Below the pieces are notes generated by a model, which ran no database searches, was not told the DNA's origin, and saw nothing but the letters and a program-made list of their open reading frames with translations. A program made the position numbers and the translations under genes. Positions 1 to 10,243 of a DNA stretch of 64,000 nt are shown here, in pieces (the first letter of the stretch is position 1; every line of letters begins with the position of its first letter). The DNA is from Hawksworthiomyces lignivorus (lineage: Eukaryota; Ascomycota; Sordariomycetes; Ophiostomatales; Ophiostomataceae), in NCBI GenBank assembly GCA_002917075.1, contig NTMA01000006.1, forward strand, positions 372,001 through 436,000, given 5' to 3'.

Positions 1-700
1 TCCTTTCAGATGAACTGGCTGTAGCCGCCACTTATGCAGCGGCCGGGAGCGGGCCCTGCCCCTCCCTTGCACCCACTTTGCGTTTTAATCATACAAGGCA
101 GCTACAGTCACGCAAGGTGCATCTTCTCCAGCGCCAACTGGAACACGCTAGGGCTTCTGTCACAAGCCTTTGTGGTCACGATGGCAGTTGTAGCGGTATA
201 GAGGAGACGAAGGCGAGAGATGATTGCACGACAGCGCGCCCTGAGGGCTGCTTTAGCCCTATCACCTTGCATCATGGCTTCCTTAGGTTTTCCCTCTTTA
301 AGGAAGTACTTCGGCGATTCTACGCGGCCCGAGGGTATGCGTAGGTGCAAAGGCGAATAGGGGAGGAAAGGAGCGGGGAGGATAAAGAGGTGTGTGGGCG
401 TACTATGCCCTGGGCAACTGTGGACGACTCTCCGTATCTCAAAAACTCACCCCCTATTCTCCAGACGCTAGCATATTCCTCTCTATCCCCCTCCCCCTCC
501 CCTTCATCATCATCTCCTGCGTAGAATCCTGCTTCCATTAGTCCGTCTCCCCCTGTCTTTCTCTCGCTTTCTATTATCTTTCCGTCATCTTTCCACGCTT
601 AAGAAAGAGAGCAGAACTCTCAATTCTCTGTTTGAAAATTCAAAGATACCGGGCTACTTGGTCATTGCTCGAATGTTCGTATGCTCAGACGGCTAATATA
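1..700. other. Gene-free stretch
   Basis: No open frame here resembles a protein family on either strand, and the short frames lack a coding look. Positions 480-590 are CT-rich, as in many fungal upstream regions. The last part (about 600-700) has weak similarity to about 5480-5560, so the duplication described below may begin here. Confidence 0.5.
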
Positions 701-1285
701 GGCTAGCGTAAATTCTGTAGAGATACGTGAAGTGCCTTCGCTGAAGGTTAGGAATGTAGTAAACCAGCGACCTAATTATTATTGCAGCGACATAGCGTGT
801 TGGAGATATGTCTGCCCCATGGGTGCCTCTCCTACTTGTCTGCTTAGGTACATACATGCACCATCAGCGTGATCTCTGTTGCTGTCTACTCGCAACCGAC
901 AGTATGTCCCTGTATTGCTGCTCTTTTGCTTCCCAATGACCGGTCGATGGACAATTGGATATGCGAGAGCAGACATAATAGGACCTACAGACTATTGCCT
1001 CAGATCTCGGCATCCTCACTTCAAAATTGCATTCCGTTTCCCACCAGTTCTAGAAATTTACCAACCGATTCTGTCATTCCCGAAACGACCAACACGAGAG
1101 CATGCGCAGCTAACAACTCCAGAAGCATGTTTTCCGCCCAAATTTCTGTGCGCCTAATTCTGTACTTCTATCTTTTCCTCCTTTCTCTACGTTTTTTTCC
1201 CTCCCAGGTCGATTCCGTTCCAGTAATAACCCTAGCTTACTATTACCAGCTCATCTTGCCGTGCTGGGCGCTATTTAGGATCACC

Positions 1286-1620
1286 TCAGACACCTCGACA
1301 GAATCGAACGGCGGCTCGCGACCTACATCGCGCAGACTGATTTCCTCCACAAAACGCTCGAGAGCCAGGTTGCCATCATCGACGGCGTATCCTACAGAGA
1401 CAATTAAGTGCTAACTGGGTCCTTAGTTGCATGCCTCGAAAAGTGCGGCGGCGGCAGGAACAGCGACATCGCCTAGGAAGAAGAACAGCACAAGTACAGC
1501 ATCGTCTGCCTACGAGAAGACGCCAGAAACACAGAAGAGAAACGAGTGGACGTGGAACAGATGAAGCGGACATGGGGGGTAACCCTCGCCGAAGAGCTGG
1601 CCAGAGCCATGGGTCGATAG
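1286..1620 (+). pseudogene. Decayed copy of the small helical gene at 6098-6468
   Basis: Read in the frame of the right-hand gene, this copy keeps LDRIERRL, then TLESQVAIIDGV, then CLEK, and ends in LAEELARAMGR followed by TAG. The intact copy has the matching blocks CRIEQRL, TLESKVAIIDGV, CLEK and FAEELGGFTGS. Two in-frame stops break it: TAA at 1405-1407, where the intact copy has CAG, and TAG at 1474-1476, where the intact copy has TGG. Each can be reached by C-to-T or G-to-A transitions in CpA/TpG context, as RIP would give. It is unlikely to make a full protein. Confidence 0.75.
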
Positions 1621-1661
1621 CAAACGCAGAACATGGCCTCTCTGTAATTTTTTTTGTCTCT

Positions 1662-1741
1662 CACACAGATCGCCACTGCACCGCAATGTTCTGCTGCAGT
1701 AGCGCCTGGTACCGGTCTTCCCTCTACTGGGCGAGCTGCTA
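1662..1741 (-). pseudogene. 3' relic of the APH phosphotransferase gene
   Basis: On the minus strand this piece keeps a segment reading EDRYQALL followed directly by QQNIAVQWR. In the intact gene at 6502-8448 the matching segments are EDRYRALL and LLQWNIAARRR, separated by about 30 residues. That internal stretch is therefore deleted here, and the rest of the gene upstream (about 1.7 kb of coding sequence) is absent. It is a truncated relic that arrived with the neighbouring pseudogene as part of the duplicated segment. Confidence 0.65.
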
Positions 1742-2804
1742 GACGTTGATACTTTTGCGATAGCATATCACACAGAAATTTTATTCTTCCACCTGCCTGT
1801 GGAATTGCTTCCTTCTCCCCCTATAACCTCTCTCCTCTTAAAGTCTTATGTGATTGCTAGACGCTATAATAGATGGAAAAGAATCAACGGTGTGTTAGTG
1901 TGTGTACAAATTAGAAGAGGAACCAATTGTGTTGCAGGAGGAAGTCGTGGCAGCGAGGAGAGCTCGCGCTTCAAATCGTTCTGAAAACTTGCACAAAGCA
2001 CATTGGATAACTTTATATAAATAAATCGAACTGCTCATCGCAGCATTAAGCTTAGATAGTACTGGAACTTTGCCTTAGTAAACTTTGGAATAATGTTTCA
2101 AAAGGCGTCACCTGTGCAGTGGGCAGATATGGAGAGACAACCTACTGTAAAACTTAGGCTTAGTTAATGTATATGACTCTGTGGCGCTGTAAAATACCTA
2201 GCTCGCCCCTGTTCTGGCTTACGTAACTATACGATCCCAGCTCATAGTGTTTGCTTGTTTGTTTGTGTCGGAATGGAGAAATTGAGTGGCTGAAGTTCTC
2301 GCGACATACAGGGCTAGAAAAATTTTATGATGCATTTTTAGAATGCCTTCGTCATACGTCGCCAGCCTCTCAATTTTCCCTAAAGTACTTCGTAAAGAAC
2401 ATAACAAATAACCCTTTAACCTGTTAAAATCTTCAGATCCCAGACATCCGATCCCTGGCGTGAGCCTGTCCCAATATATAAATTCCCCAAGAACTCCGTA
2501 TGCCCTGGGCCAGTTTTGACAGAGGTCTTTCCTTTTCCTAGCAACCAATGCCAAGTGGCTCCCCTCGTGTCCCCTGCCCCCAATTCTCTTTACATTCGGT
2601 CTCCAATAAGTTCCGTATTGGGGTCATGTTGTATTCCTGCGCCTTTGAGCGACAGTGGCTCGACGGCGGCTGTTTTGTTCGAAGGTTAGGTTGGTCTGCG
2701 CGGAACGCTTGATGGTCAGTGCCGTCGCTCGTGGAAGAGTTGCCGCGAAAGCGAGTCTAGCTTACCTTCTTAACGCGTTCGGTTCGGAGACCAATCCTTT
2801 CTTC
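1742..2804. other. Gene-free stretch
   Basis: No family-like open frame was found. Short frames at 2219-2554 (minus) and 2655-2843 (plus) show no recognisable motif. The stretch separates the decayed duplicate from the DUF7924-like gene, whose 3' end is at 2805. Confidence 0.45.
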
Positions 2805-3887
2805 TCATTTACGATACCGCTTCTTCCGGGGCCCGGTCGGTGACGCTAGCGCACGCTTTGCACCTAGTTGGGCGGGTTCCTCTATGTGATCGCCATCGAT
2901 GCGACCCTGCCCGTCGTCATTGGGCCGCGGCCTATGTACCACCAACAGTAGCGGTGGTGGCGGCGGCGGTGATGACGACGACGACCACGACCACGACGAC
3001 CACGACGACACGGGGGCAAGCGCCCTCTCTATTGCTTGTTGGATAAATTCGCTCCGGTAGCTCTTGGCCTCGCTTCTCGCATTTTGGACGGCGACAAGGC
3101 CGGGCAACGAACTGAGGACGTCTTCCGTCATGACCCATGCGCCGAGCTCCGTCATGTGGTAGGTCGGATGCCGTTCGGGCGCCACCGGTGCCACTACATA
3201 GTGTCCGTTCACCGCTACTGTGCAAGTTCCCGCATAGTATGTGATGGTGTAGGTAGAGATGAGGCCGTCGTAGACGGCGTCGTGCTCGTTGCCGAAATTC
3301 TTCAGGGCGTGCATGGAGCGGGCGCCTACTGCGCCATAGTAAGCTGCCTGCCGCTTCATGGTAGCGCCATTCCCAGATTTGGGCGCCACAATTAAGAAGA
3401 AGTTTAGGGCGGCCGGGGCATTTTTGTTTTGTTGCGGCAAAACGTAGGCTTGTATCGTTTTGTCGTCTCGGAGGGCGTCGAGATCTTCCCGCTTGACTCC
3501 CTCGCAGAAGGCCAGTTGAGGCCCGCGGGTTATGCCATCCACGATCGGCACCAAATTGAGCGGGGTGTCCCTCGATGAACAGGTATCAGGATCATGGTCG
3601 CCGAAAAGGACGCGTATGATTTCAACTAGGAGATTGGGTCTGTTGTCAACTTCGTTGCTGATTTTCCGCATCTCCTGGATCAATTCTTTGTCGGATTGGG
3701 AGGGTGTCAAAGACTCTTCCAGGGGTTTCAACTTAGTTCGGAGCTCCTCTACGCCAGTTGCCTTGGATCTGCTGTCGTCCAGATATATTCCATTGCGTGT
3801 CAGGTGCAATTCAAAGTTTTTGTCGTAGCGGCATTTTACTTTGCTACTGGACAATTCAGATGGTTCCGAAGAGGAGCGGCGCGGCAT
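2805..3887 (-). CDS. DUF7924-like protein
   Basis: A single-exon frame of 360 residues from the ATG at 3887. The frame stays open to an upstream ATG at 4025, which would give 406 residues; I prefer 3887 because CACC precedes it. The central part carries the pattern I associate with fungal DUF7924 proteins: FFLIVAPKSGNGA, then RQAAYYGAVGARSMHAL, then a beta-rich stretch, then HPTYHMTELGAWVMT and a helical RNARSEAKSYRSEFIQQA. The lysine-bearing strand may correspond to a PD-(D/E)XK-like fold, which is inference. The tail is low complexity (Ser/Trp, then six prolines) and ends in a basic stretch, KKRYRK. The Ser/Pro tail is encoded by a GAC/CAC-type trinucleotide repeat at about 2968-3014, so its length is probably variable. 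The cellular role is unknown. Confidence 0.65.
   Translation of the reverse strand: MPRRSSSEPSELSSSKVKCRYDKNFELHLTRNGIYLDDSRSKATGVEELRTKLKPLEESLTPSQSDKELIQEMRKISNEVDNRPNLLVEIIRVLFGDHDPDTCSSRDTPLNLVPIVDGITRGPQLAFCEGVKREDLDALRDDKTIQAYVLPQQNKNAPAALNFFLIVAPKSGNGATMKRQAAYYGAVGARSMHALKNFGNEHDAVYDGLISTYTITYYAGTCTVAVNGHYVVAPVAPERHPTYHMTELGAWVMTEDVLSSLPGLVAVQNARSEAKSYRSEFIQQAIERALAPVSSWSSWSWSSSSSPPPPPPLLLVVHRPRPNDDGQGRIDGDHIEEPAQLGAKRALASPTGPRKKRYRK
2968..3014. repeat. GAC/CAC trinucleotide microsatellite inside a coding region
   Basis: Runs of GAC and CAC triplets lie inside the C-terminal coding part of the DUF7924-like gene and encode its Ser/Trp low-complexity tail. Changes in multiples of three would only lengthen or shorten the tail. 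Confidence 0.7.
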
Positions 3888-4025
3888 GGTGCCGGTGGAG
3901 CTGACATGAACTACCAAAGGGTGCGTACTCGCGCTGATCGAGCCTAGTTTTGCTGTTGTCTCTCTTGGAAATGCAGGGCGGCAACTTTTAGTCTGTGGAG
4001 TAGCATTCCTCTGCAAGAGGCTCAA

Positions 4026-5560
4026 CTGCTTTCTGGGGCCCAGACGGGTAATTTATAAGACGATATCTGCGACCTTGAGAAGTACTTCCCTTTTCTATGT
4101 TTCAGCATTGGTGGCTTCATTATTGCAACTTCAGATGGCTGCGGCATAAGTATACAAGTTATTTTGAGAGGGCCCAGCAGACTGCAGATAGCCGCTGCCT
4201 GTCTTCTCTTGTACGGGTCTGGAAGTATGCCGAAGAGGAATACTTAGGTTCTCTCGTGCTCACTGGCTGTGGAATACATTCCAGTCCCATTTGCATACGG
4301 GGAGGAACAACAAAGGAGATCGCAAGCAAGCGCAGTGCTGAGACGCCAATGGACCAATCGTCTTGCAGAAAATTACTTTTTGTTCCTCAACATCCAGGCA
4401 TTTCATCACACTGGATCAAAATCGAGTTCACAACAGAGGCACGCCCTGACTCACAAGGCCCGTCTTTGTCACTCTTCCCTAGGTTGCACGCCCATTTGGG
4501 CGCTCGCTTGTGGATACTCGGATGCCTCTCCTATTGGATTGTTTGATTTCCTCCCTTTCGCCGTCTTGTCTCTCTGTATGGAAGTGCACGGCCTTGTTCC
4601 GCCTCTAACAAGTTCCGCCCTTTACAAGTTCAGTACGCTCCGCACCCTCTGTCCTGGGTTAGTGTGCTCTTCTTCTGCTTCCTAGTGCCTCGGCTGGGTA
4701 AAGCCACTACATACTTTCTAGCAAACCGGACACATTTGACAAGCAGCAGCGAGAAACTCATGGTGGAGTGTTGGAAATTCGCACCAGTCCGCATCTTTTA
4801 TTCGCCGGCCTGTGTGACTGGGCTAGCCACAGTACTTTATTCAAAGCCTATGATCATAGAGGCGGGTATAAACGGGCCAAGCTAAGAGCATATGTGAACG
4901 GATTCATCTTTCTCTAGCCACTTAACGCCTGTGGGGATGCTAGTCTAACGACAGATGTTTATCACTATCAATGGATCTCTAGATTTCTCTCCACACTGCG
5001 TCTGATGGCCGTCCTGCCCTATCAAGAGGCGCGGCAACGATTGTCCTGAGCTGCATGTGCGTCGAGGACAAGGGAGGGATGAGTGGCTGGTGCAGTTCTA
5101 CGCGCCCCCATCATGACTGCTTGTCTATTTTCGTCGATAGCAGCATTGTCGGCACAAAGCACAACCTGGTAGAAGGACTGGCTGATGAAAAGTACGCGAT
5201 ATAATAGGATGGCATTGGTGTTTATCTAACCCTACATCCGGGGTGTATCTTTGAAAACCCCCCTTTATGGATGGTAGCGGAGTTTTCTCCTCTCGTTTGC
5301 TGCTGTCCGTTTTCTTTTTTGTTTTAGCGCTCTTACTCCTCTTCTTCCAGTCTTTCCTGCTTCCCCCCTCTTTCTTCTTCTTCTGTGGTCATTTCGTCTT
5401 CTCCTAATATCCCATTCTTCTCATTTCCCCCTATTCTTCCTTTGCCTTTCAGGAGGGAAAATAGTCAGGGGTACTTAACTCTCTCAGTCAAGAATTCAAC
5501 GGTTTTGTGTTATCAGATATCGTATGCCTAGACCAGCAAAACAAAATTCATCAGCGTAAA
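4026..5560. other. Gene-free stretch
   Basis: Overlapping plus-strand frames at 4097-4546 and 4269-4685 have no recognisable domain and no sensible splice sites. Positions 5285-5450 are strongly CT-rich, like a fungal promoter or leader, and lie upstream of the small helical gene. Confidence 0.45.
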
Positions 5561-6097
5561 TTCTCTAGACATACGTGGTGTCCTTGGTGAAATATTGGAG
5601 CATAGTGAAAGAGATTCATCCCTGAGAATAATTATTATGGCTAAAGCGTTTGCTGCGAGGGATATTGTCTCTCATGGCGGCACCCCTGCTCCGTTTCTGC
5701 TTCTCTGCATACATGCGTGATCACCATGTTTTCCATTACCGCCCGCTTACAACTGACAGTCTGTTCCATCACTGCCGCTTTTCTGTTTCCACGTAGTCGG
5801 TAGATACAAAGCATGTACAAGAATGGATATAAATGCCAGGGCCGTGTCTCATTCCGACGTCATCATTTTAAAATTACTTACATACCATTTGTCCATATTT
5901 TCAAATGCCTGTCGACCGATTTTCTTATTTTCCCAATAGCCAATACAAGCACTCGCACAGCGAGCAACTCCAGATGTTTGCTCGCCAGCTGAATTTCTGT
6001 GCGTCATGTTTCTTTCTCTCTCTCCTTCTCCTTTATGCTTTCCATCTTCTCGTCCCCTACTGATTTATTCATAACGCCTCCTGCTAACAGTCCCCAG

Positions 6098-6468
6098 CTC
6101 CCCTCGCCCTACTAGACGACGTCAAAGATTACATCAGACGTCTCTGTAGAATTGAACAGCGGCTCACGGCCCACTTCGAGCAGACCATCTCACACTACGA
6201 GACGCTTGAGAGCAAAGTCGCCATCATCGACGGCGTGCCAGACACATACAAACAGGTGCTATCAGGGGCCTCCTTTGCCTGCCTCGAGAAACGCCACCAC
6301 GGCAAGACGAGCAGCATCGCCTGGACAGAAGAGCAGGACAAAGACACCATCGCCCACCTACGTGAAGAAGCCAGACATACTGAAAAGAAACTGGGGGACC
6401 TGGCGCAGGTGAAGAAGGTGTGGCAGGCGGCCTTCGCCGAAGAGCTGGGTGGGTTTACGGGTTCATAG
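6098..6468 (+). CDS. Small helical, charged protein (3' exon; intact copy)
   Basis: An open frame of about 123 codons follows a probable intron end (CTAAC at 6084-6088, acceptor ending at 6097) and stops at 6466-6468. The product is short, charged and predicted helical, with DDVKDYIRRL, TLESKVAIIDGV and a KKLGDLAQVKKVWQAAFAEEL tail region that could form a coiled coil. I do not recognise a named family. The start is uncertain: an upstream frame from about 5904 contains two ATGs, but I could not find a donor in the right phase. The gene is convergent with the APH gene, with 33 bp between stop codons. That the decayed copy at 1286-1620 keeps the same reading frame supports its being a real gene. 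Function unknown. Confidence 0.5.
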
Positions 6469-6501
6469 CAGACACAGGTGAATGTCATCTCTATTTTCCT
6501 C

Positions 6502-8448
6502 TCACGCACATCGCCTCCGCGCCGCAATGTTCCACTGCAGCAGTGTCTCTGCCAACTGCCGGGTCGTCCGGTCATCGGCGCGGCCAGACGTGTCACCGCC
6601 GCCGCGCGTATGCCGCATCCGGTCCCGCAGCAACGCCCGGTACCGATCTTCCCTCTCCCTCTGCCTAGCCAGCTCGCTGGGAGTCGGCGCCCGCAGGATG
6701 TAGAGCCCTTGCATCTTCAGATATAGCGTGTACTTGTCGGCAACGTATTTGTAGGCGGCCGCCTCATCCCGCAGGGCAGCGTCGCCGGGCCCCTCGGGAC
6801 ACCCGTCATCGAAGAAGCGCTGCACGTAGTCCAGCGGCAGGCCGTCGAAGAACTTGGGGAAGACGGAAAAGTAGTAAGCCTCCACAAGGTAGTAGTGATG
6901 CCGTAGGAGCACGGCCACAGGCAGGTCCAAGCTTCGCGGCAAGTCCGGGCCCCATTCGTCGGCGAGCTGGCGAAATCGGCTGCTCGCTGCCGCCGGTAAG
7001 CCGTGCTCGCCTTTCGGACGCGCCTCGGCGCCGGCTTTGTCCTTTAGAATCTCGTAGAAGAGCCTGTACGCGTCCTCGAACTGGCAGCTGGCCACACGGC
7101 CCGCGGACACTGCGCCCAGCCAGGATGGCGGCATGAAGAACTGCGCGGGCACGGTGCCGCTCCACTCCCAGTCGATCACACCACGCACGTTCAGGTCGCC
7201 GTCGACGATGATGTTGGCCCCGCGCAGGTCTGGATGAGCCAGCACGCACACGCACGCGTCCTGAGCATCGCTATCGTCGTGGCTGCGTGCGGAATTTGCG
7301 ACCACGTCGGCGATGCGCTGCCGCAGATCGTGCAGCGCAAATGTCTGCATACGGACAGTGGCCAGGCTCTCGTCGCTCATGGGCACCGCGTAGGCGGCAG
7401 TCATGAGCTCGTGCTGGTACAGAGCGTACGCGTGGGGCGAGCGCAGCTGCTGCGGCTGGATGGGTGCCTGGCCGTAAGAGGCCCGCTGGAGCTCGTTCCA
7501 CTCGACGCTAAGCAGGTCGCCGAGGACCGGATCTGCGTCGGAGCCTCCAGTCGTGTTAGGCATCAGAGAGCCGGCCGCCGGGAACTCGAGCACGCGAAGC
7601 TGCGCAAGGATGTCGATCAACTGGGAATAGAGGTGTTTTTGCCGTGGTATGGTGTCCTCATACAAGGCTTGGATGTCGAGAGGCTCGCCGGAGATGTAGT
7701 CGACGATCATGTAGACGCACGCGTGGGCTGCCGCTGCCGCCGCCTCGACCGCCCGACAGGTCGTCGGTGGGACGGAAGACGAGAGTTCTTTGACCGCAGC
7801 AGCTGCACAAGGTTTACCATTGATGCCATTGATGCCATTGGTGCCATTGCCTAGCTGTCCGCCAACCGTGGTGAGATCTTCATCACGTCCGTAGGCGTGA
7901 ACTGCTGCCACGGGAATGGCTGTCCTTTGCTTTAAAAATCTTCCAGCAGAAAATCAAACAACATCAGAAAATGAACCCAAGAAATCAAATACGGTGAGAA
8001 TCATTAACATGTATGCCACTTACTTCATCGTCGCTACCTCGCTCTCTACTTTGACCCATGCGTCGTGCAGCATGGGCACAAAGGGAACCCGCACGGCCCA
8101 GCGGATGGGCAGCTCAGGGGTCGCCTCATCTTCTGTGGGAACTCCCTCGGCGACAAACTCGACAAAGAAACAGACATTGAAGCTCCCCCTGGTTGCCTGG
8201 CGGAAGAATTGACACCGAAAGGTAGCGAAAGGCTCCTCAGCAGAAGCAGAAGCAAAAGCAGGCGCTCGTGATCTGTGCAGCCGCGCAAAGTGCCGCAGGG
8301 CCAGACGGCGGACCGCTTCGGGGTCAATGCTACTGAGGAACGCATGCTTGGCCGCTTCAATCTGCTCGGCCGTCAAGGGCCACGCATAAGGGTAGTTCGC
8401 CTTTGGCTTCGTCTCCGAGTCGTCTCTGCGGCGCTTCAAGGCCGCCAT
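6502..8448 (-). CDS. APH-family phosphotransferase, two exons
   Basis: Exons 8448-8024 and 7939-6502, joined by an 84-nt intron (donor GTAAGT, acceptor AAG), give about 620 residues. The splice restores VATMKFLKQRTAIPVAAVHAYG, the classic strand-helix-strand of fungal aminoglycoside-phosphotransferase-like kinases. Further family motifs are the N-terminal beta sheet with WAVRVPFVP, then YMIVDYISGEPL, the catalytic-loop region LAHPDLRGANIIVDGD (the usual HxD appears as HPD with a downstream Asn), and the metal-binding region VRGVIDWEWSG. Such proteins are probably small-molecule or protein kinases; the substrate cannot be inferred. An internal NGTNGINGINGK-like stretch (about residue 160) is low complexity. 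A truncated 3' relic lies at 1662-1741. Antibiotic resistance should not be assumed from the family name. Confidence 0.8.
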
Positions 8449-10243
8449 GTTTGGTTAGATTCTGGCCGTATGGCGCTATTTGGCGCGGTTCTGGAAGTGG
8501 ACCTAGTCTCCATTTTGGACACTCAATTTTGGACACTATTCTTCCTAAGCACAGCACACGAGTCTCCTCTTATTTTGCATGCCATTCCCTTGCTGGTCTA
8601 AAAAATTATCGTGCTCTAAGGGCAGCCGTTTGATTGCGCCATAGCTATAGCGGCTGTTCGAGACCCTTGGCAAATTGCACGTCACCGGATGATGCAAGCG
8701 CGGCAAAATTATCATAGACTTGGAATGCGCCTTGTCATTCGAATCTGATATCTGCATTAACATACTATTAGAGTTTTGGCAGTTTTTTGCCATCACAGAA
8801 ACTATGTGCCACTCCTCAGATCTGCTCAAGACTCCTGGGACTCCGGCTGTTGGTTTAGTCGCGCACTCCCGTCTTCCCAAGTACAATCTCGAATGGTACA
8901 AAGTACCTTTCTTTCAATTGAGCATGAGCACTGTAGCAAACAATGAAGAAATATTTTGAGAAATACTGGGGAAAAATTATGGAGAATTAGGCCTCTCCAG
9001 GGGAGTAAATAATATAATGTACTATTAATTCTCGAGCGGAACACCTTCTGCAGAGCCAAGCCAGAACTACTTTATGCGAATACACAACACGAATTCGACG
9101 ACACATTGTCAGCCGCCCAGGTTGAAGGCGAGCGTCTCTCTAACAATCCAGTAACGATGTAATTTCCGATAAAGCAATCTACAGAAGGTAGTGCAGCCTT
9201 ACCATACATGCTGCCGCATTAGCAAATATTTTCTTTCGGTCCATGTGCAGATCAGCTAAACCGTAACGGCGCAGTTTCTCCAGACCCTGATAATAGTACC
9301 TGAAGCCATGACGTCAGCTGGGTTCGTGCCTTTTTATTTTGGGACTGGGGCTCAAGGATCGATAAGCTGCCCGGGATCGTTTGCGGCCTAGTATGGGCTC
9401 AAAGTCTCCACGGGTCTGCTCTCACAGAGTGGAATTCATCCACCGTGTACAACTTTCGACTCGCCGGGCATTGACAAACTGCTGCAGATCATGAAAATTT
9501 ACGAAGGCACATTAGCTCCACGGCTGAATGCGATGGAAGAGATAGCAGCAGCTTTTGCCTCCGGTCAATTTAGGAGATCTGTAGTTGGAAGAGCCACAAT
9601 TTTCTGTCACTTTAGTGAGGCTTGCAAGAGGATTGAATGGTAATAACGACTTCAACCGACTGCGAAGTGAATTTTGCGATAAAATAAAAGATGGAGAAAT
9701 AAAATAAGACGAATTGCTCTTACTGCATCGTCGGATTTAAAAAGGCTTATTTTTCACCCGTTGAATGAACGACAATGACGTCCTGTCGTAAAGGAAAGCG
9801 AATGCGGCACAGGTCATCCAACATCGGTCAGACATTTTTCCTTCATTCGGATATTGGCGCCTTTCATAGGCTGTTTAATGCGAACTGAGGGCAAAGCAAG
9901 TCCGATGTCATGGCCTTGAATACGTGTATGCATAGCCGCAGATGCGTTTACCGCACAGATCTACATAAGCTTGCGCCACATCTGGTGCTACTTTGATGCC
10001 AGGCACCCAGCTTAACAGCCATCCTAGTCCCCATTCGGTCCCAAAGAGCGAGCATCACGCGTTCTCGTTTGACACCACGCACATACGCAAATATCTCTGC
10101 GCAAGAAAGCTTAGGAGTGGAACATGAAAGTAATATAAATATCAGAATGGATATGATATTGTTTTTGAAAGTTGTTTATCCTGGGGTGGTGAAGGAGCAG
10201 ACAGTTGAGGAGAAAAGAAACCGTTAAAAAAAAAAGCTTCAAA
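8449..10243. other. Gene-free stretch between the APH gene and the cluster
   Basis: About 1.8 kb, AT-richer than the flanking genes. Frames at 8545-9059 on both strands are short and unlike any family. I see no convincing relic, repeat or RNA gene. The last 50 bases before the hydrolase ATG include an A-run. Confidence 0.45.

Larger units (their letters stand above)
700..1741 (+). repeat. Diverged duplicate of about 5560-6700 (decayed copy)
   Basis: This stretch aligns by eye with about 5560-6700 in the same orientation. Shared blocks include the phrase AGCGTAAATTCT at the left, the run ending in ATTTCTGTGCG, the coding segment of the small helical gene, and the 3' end of the APH gene on the other strand. 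Identity is patchy, with many transitions plus small indels and one larger deletion near 1700. Both genes of the right-hand pair are represented, so a convergent gene pair was copied as one segment. This copy is the damaged one; the right-hand copy keeps open frames. The exact left edge cannot be fixed by eye. Confidence 0.7.

Noticed and set aside
869..1414. A 181-codon frame on the plus strand
   Set aside because: Its sequence has no domain and overlaps the decayed duplicate in another frame; comparison with the intact copy shows which frame was coding.
4097..4685. Two overlapping plus-strand frames
   Set aside because: No family motif, no sensible splice sites and no consistent codon bias.
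6502..8448. APH gene as an antibiotic-resistance determinant
   Set aside because: Fungal APH-fold proteins form a large family of mostly unknown substrates; nothing here points to an antibiotic.
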